From Aureispira sp050633105 (lineage in GTDB: Bacteria > Bacteroidota > Bacteroidia > Chitinophagales > Saprospiraceae): a DNA stretch of 64,000 nt. The stretch spans positions 1-64,000 of the forward strand of contig JBOEFW010000053.1 of NCBI GenBank assembly GCA_050633105.1. Reading direction: 5' to 3'. A program made the translations under genes and the position numbers. Below, piece by piece: positions 61,195 through 64,000 of this stretch; the first letter of the stretch is position 1, and each line of letters starts with the position of its first letter. Below the pieces are notes generated by a model. That model was not told the origin of the DNA and did not search any database. It was given only the letters and a program-made list of their open reading frames with translations.

Positions 61195-61521
61195 TTAAGC
61201 GCTCAATTTACGGTATTGTTTGATTTTGCTTTCTAAGACAGATTCCAATTGTAAGCCCAATAGTTTTTCTTTGATTTTGAGTTCATGCACAAATAACAAA
61301 GTAGGAATACTACGCACTGCAAATTTTTGTGCAATGGCTTGTTGTTTATCTACATTGATTTTAACAATAGCGACATCATCTTTGTATTTATCTGCTAAAC
61401 GTTCTACTATTGGCGTCAAAGATTTACAAGGCCCACACCATTCGGCATAAAAATCGATTAATACAGGTTTGTCTTGTCTCACCAATTCGTTGAACTCTTG
61501 AATACTTTTTATCTCTCTCAT
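61195..61521 (-). CDS. trxA: Thioredoxin
   Basis: A 108-residue thioredoxin. The active site is WCGPCK in VLIDFYAEWCGPCKSLTPIV (about 20-39), and the cis-proline side is VRSIPTLLFVHELK (about 70-83). Lys in KINVDKQQAIAQKF is in the usual place. It reduces disulfides in cytoplasmic enzymes and would recycle the OsmC-type peroxidase next door (inference). The frame and length are standard. Confidence 0.93.
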   Translation of the reverse strand: MREIKSIQEFNELVRQDKPVLIDFYAEWCGPCKSLTPIVERLADKYKDDVAIVKINVDKQQAIAQKFAVRSIPTLLFVHELKIKEKLLGLQLESVLESKIKQYRKLSA

Positions 61522-61817
61522 GATTTTTTCTGTTTAGTAAGGCCTGTTGTCCTTGTGTTGTAACTAATTGTTGTTACAAATATAGGGCACAAAATAGAGC
61601 TGTTGCTAGGCTGCTTTTCCTATGGAGTAGGCAATTTTTCCCGTATTGCTACTTTTTTTGCCTTTTTGGGTTGAAATAGTAGCAATTTCTCCCAAAAGGA
61701 GCAGCCATACCACATTAAAAGCACTTTTATTAGTTCATCAAAACAATTCCCTATTTCTATAGTAAAAAGTAAAACGTATCTTTAAGTCTTATTTTTCCTT
61801 GCCAAACATCCATCATC
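61522..61817. other. 296-base divergent intergenic region with inverted repeats
   Basis: TATATTTG at 61577-61584 (minus) is a -7 element for trxA without a well-placed TTG. Nested arms GGCTGCT (61609-61615)/AGCAGCC (61700-61706) and ATTGCTACT (61644-61652)/AGTAGCAAT (61678-61686) mark a structured stretch upstream of the DUF819 gene. TATCTTTA near 61777 is a weak -7 element for the plus strand. Confidence 0.4.
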
Positions 61818-62990
61818 ATGGACTACCTACTCTTAACTCTTTTATTAATTATTGTTCTTTTGGGGCCTTACCCTTTATTGCGCTTAGAAAAGCGCTGGGC
61901 ATGGTGGAGTCCTGTCTTAGCTTGTTTTGTAATAGGTTTTATTGGTGGCAATACAGCTTCTTATTGGACTAACACGCCATCCATGCAGGAACAATGCAAG
62001 GGATTTATGACGATCGTATTAAATGGTTCTGTCCTAATTGCTATTCCTTTATTTTTAATGTCGAGTGATTTACGGCTCTTTAAAAAGCAAATAGGCCCTT
62101 TTTTTATGTCTTTCTTGTTGTGTTTATTGGCTGTTATTCTAGCCACCATAGTTGGTGTTTTCTTATTTCCTGACTTAGAAGAGCTCCCTATCGTTGCTGG
62201 AGCCTTATCGGCTGTATACATTGGCGGGACTCCCAATATGGCAGCCGTTTTATACGCTTTAAAGGCGCCTGCTGATTTGTCAGGTATTTTAATTGCAACA
62301 GACAGCTTGTGTTCTGGTATTTATTTTCTTTTTTTGGTCAGTAGTGCCAAGGCTTTTTATAGCTTATTCTTAAAACCACCTTCTTTTGAAGAAACAGTAG
62401 TTACTCCTACCTCCCATACTGAGATCAGTTCTCCTTTAGTTTGGTGGTCATGGGAACGTGTTTGGCCTATTTTACAAGCGGTTATGGCTGCTATTCTTTG
62501 TATTCTTTTTTCGGTAGGTACTGCTCATCTATTTCCGAATGCAATAGGAGAATTAAATGAACTAGTATTAATGTTAGTGCTGACTAGCAGTAGTTTAGTA
62601 CTTTCTTTTTGGCCAAAACTGCGCGACTTGTTGGGAGTTTACGATTTTGCACAATACCTAATGCTTATATTTGCCTTAGCTATTGGTTATTTAGTCGATT
62701 TTTCGAGCTTAATTGAAAAGGGTGGCTATTATTTAACCTTCAATGGAGTATTATTGGCGCTCTTATTGCTATTTCATCTATTATTGGCGCGTTTATTTCG
62801 TATTGATGTTGATACCTTTATTATGACCGCAACGGCCTGTATCATGGGACCGCCTTTTGTTGGAGCGGTTTGTGAGGCAATAGATAGACGTTCTCTAGTA
62901 GCACCAGGTATGACCCTAGCCGTGATCGGATTAATAGCAGGTACGTATATTGGCGTCGCCATCACATTAATTCTTCAGGTATCTTCTTAG
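61818..62990 (+). CDS. DUF819 membrane protein
   Basis: A 390-residue protein with about 10 helices. The family signature is AGALSAVYIGGTPNMAAVLY (about 132-151), and the second half has a related ACIMGPPFVGAVCEAIDRRS (about 337-356). Together they look like an inverted repeat of transporter type. DUF819 proteins are presumed transporters or permeases with unknown substrates. The next gene starts 86 bases later on the same strand. Confidence 0.88.
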   Translation: MDYLLLTLLLIIVLLGPYPLLRLEKRWAWWSPVLACFVIGFIGGNTASYWTNTPSMQEQCKGFMTIVLNGSVLIAIPLFLMSSDLRLFKKQIGPFFMSFLLCLLAVILATIVGVFLFPDLEELPIVAGALSAVYIGGTPNMAAVLYALKAPADLSGILIATDSLCSGIYFLFLVSSAKAFYSLFLKPPSFEETVVTPTSHTEISSPLVWWSWERVWPILQAVMAAILCILFSVGTAHLFPNAIGELNELVLMLVLTSSSLVLSFWPKLRDLLGVYDFAQYLMLIFALAIGYLVDFSSLIEKGGYYLTFNGVLLALLLLFHLLLARLFRIDVDTFIMTATACIMGPPFVGAVCEAIDRRSLVAPGMTLAVIGLIAGTYIGVAITLILQVSS

Positions 62991-63076
62991 TTTTTGGTTG
63001 CAGAAGGTGTATAACCGTACTAAATTCCCCCTTTTGTCCGTTATTTCTTAGAAGAGCCTCGTCTATTTATGTTAAT

Positions 63077-63862
63077 ATGGAAGAAATCATTATTGGTAGT
63101 GTAATTGGAACACTAATTTCTATACTTTCTTGGGTCTGGATAACAAAAAAGAATATCCAACAACAAGCTGTTATAGAAGAAGAAGCCTTAGAAGAAGGGC
63201 TAAAAGAAAAGCGACTTCCTTTAGAAAAAAAGTTACGTGATGCCATTTATGAAGAGGAGCGTCAACTCAAAAAGTGTGAACAAGAAATTAATGAAGCTTG
63301 TCAACAACTGCTAGATCTCATCCAAGATGTTGGGAAAAAATCCCATATGGAAGTGGCAGGAAAACCGTTGTTTTTTGCTTACTATAACCCTATTTCTAAA
63401 GAAAAATATTTCTATTATAGTAGAGATCTTCAAAAAGACTTATCCCCAGAAGTCTTAGAACAAACAGGCCAATTGGCCAAACAATACCAACAGCATATTG
63501 ATCTGTTGTGCACCCAGCAAGAAATTTTCAAACAACTTCTCACTTCTCATCAAGAGAATCTAGCACGTTTAGCTGGTATTCAAGAGCAAGAAGGACAATG
63601 GAATAAAATCAACAACCATCAGGAAAAATTAGCACAACTGAAAGGAGAGCAACAATTGGAAGAACAAGCTATTTATAGCCAATTACTCTTAGAAGGTATT
63701 GCAGAGGAGTTGGAACATCAAGAAGAATGTATGCGCCAATATATAGACCTTTCCAATACTTACCAGCGTCCTTTAGATCAAGTATTAGATGAGAATTACC
63801 AACAAGAATTACAACATTTATTAACCCAATTAGAATTAGAAGATCCTTCTCAACTCGATTAG
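63077..63862 (+). CDS. Membrane-anchored coiled-coil protein
   Basis: A 261-residue protein with one N-terminal helix (EIIIGSVIGTLISILSWVWI, about 3-22) and then a long Glu/Gln/Leu/Lys-rich helical region in several stretches: LKEKRLPLEKKLRDAIYEEE, ERQLKKCEQEINEACQQL, and in the C-terminal half EELEHQEECMRQYIDLSNTY and QELQHLLTQLELED. No domain is recognised. Such proteins may act as scaffolds at the membrane. The next gene, another secreted protein, begins 38 bases after its stop. Confidence 0.75.
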   Translation: MEEIIIGSVIGTLISILSWVWITKKNIQQQAVIEEEALEEGLKEKRLPLEKKLRDAIYEEERQLKKCEQEINEACQQLLDLIQDVGKKSHMEVAGKPLFFAYYNPISKEKYFYYSRDLQKDLSPEVLEQTGQLAKQYQQHIDLLCTQQEIFKQLLTSHQENLARLAGIQEQEGQWNKINNHQEKLAQLKGEQQLEEQAIYSQLLLEGIAEELEHQEECMRQYIDLSNTYQRPLDQVLDENYQQELQHLLTQLELEDPSQLD

Positions 63863-63900
63863 ACTCTTAGACACACAATAACTCTTAATTACAATTAACC

Positions 63901-64000
63901 ATGCGTTTAGCTTTTACACTATTAACCCTTTTTCTACTAGGCAGTATTCAACTGCACGCAGTAGATGATGAAATATCTATTCGTCAGGCCATTAACATGA
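63901..64000 (+). CDS. Secreted protein, 5' end only
   Basis: The frame begins ATG 63901 with a signal peptide (MRLAFTLLTLFLLGSIQLHA) followed by VDDEISIRQAINM and is open to the right edge, 33 codons. It is in line with the upstream coiled-coil gene and may form an operon with it. The family cannot be read from this fragment. Confidence 0.75.
   Translation, partial: MRLAFTLLTLFLLGSIQLHAVDDEISIRQAINM

Noticed and set aside
1..64000. CRISPR arrays, insertion sequences, prophage or integrase genes
   Set aside because: No regularly spaced repeats, transposase motifs or integrase genes were found on reading the window.

Overview
The window looks like chromosomal DNA of a Bacteroidota bacterium, probably of the Saprospiria branch (the branch is inference). 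The DNA is A+T-rich. It encodes type IX secretion parts (a PorV/PorQ-family barrel and a PorU2-type C25 sortase), a SusC-like TonB-dependent receptor, an Omp28-family lipoprotein, DUF3127 and DUF547 proteins, and an ExbB/ExbD cluster. Several genes are preceded by the Bacteroidota promoter form TTG-N18..22-TAnnTTTG. Most genes are housekeeping or envelope genes. I see no phage, insertion sequence or CRISPR array. Ambiguous bases at 11858-11859 and a 45-base N run at 56095-56139 show that this is draft assembly sequence.

Layout. 1-5.9 kb: a large secreted protein (cut by the left edge) downstream of a TonB-dependent receptor, both on the minus strand. 6.4-10.3 kb: a 2-hydroxyacid dehydrogenase, rsmA, and pdxA with an unusual charged C-terminal tail. 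10.5-14 kb: an ECF sigma factor, a membrane anti-sigma-like protein broken in frame by the two Ns, and a secreted protein. 14.4-19.5 kb: a dicarboxylate symporter, an azoreductase with a Crp/Fnr regulator, a DUF547 lipoprotein, a small protein and a TerB-like protein. 19.6-26.3 kb: a lipoprotein, an outer-membrane barrel with a helical front, and a membrane-spanning nSTAND-WD40 NTPase. 26.8-30.2 kb: murA, an alpha/beta hydrolase and a MORN-like lipoprotein. 30.4-33.8 kb: ExbB, a four-helix membrane protein, three ExbD proteins, and tRNA-Ser(GGA). 34.3-40.4 kb: an SDR, DUF4230, a HAD phosphatase, rpmH, a DUF4878-like lipoprotein, a C40 peptidase, YicC and a potassium channel with a zinc ribbon.

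40.7-43.7 kb holds a 1,011-residue protein resembling baseplate components of contractile injection systems, with no other injection-system gene beside it. 43.9-47.9 kb: a DUF4377 lipoprotein, ferritin, DUF3127 with an SSB-like tail, and dnaG. 48.7-55.0 kb: the T9SS barrel and PorU2. 55.3-64 kb: enoyl-CoA hydratase, Omp28, a CDF metal exporter, DUF998, a deoxynucleotidase, an RskA-like repeat lipoprotein, OsmC, thioredoxin, DUF819, a coiled-coil protein and the start of another secreted protein.

Functional threads: energised transport across the outer membrane (TonB receptor, ExbB/D), protein export and anchoring by T9SS, cell-surface signalling (sigma/anti-sigma, nSTAND-WD40), and thiol, iron and metal handling. 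The most promising items are the isolated baseplate-like gene, the nSTAND-WD40/outer-membrane locus, the PdxA tail, and a recurring pattern of interleaved inverted repeats in leaders and terminators.
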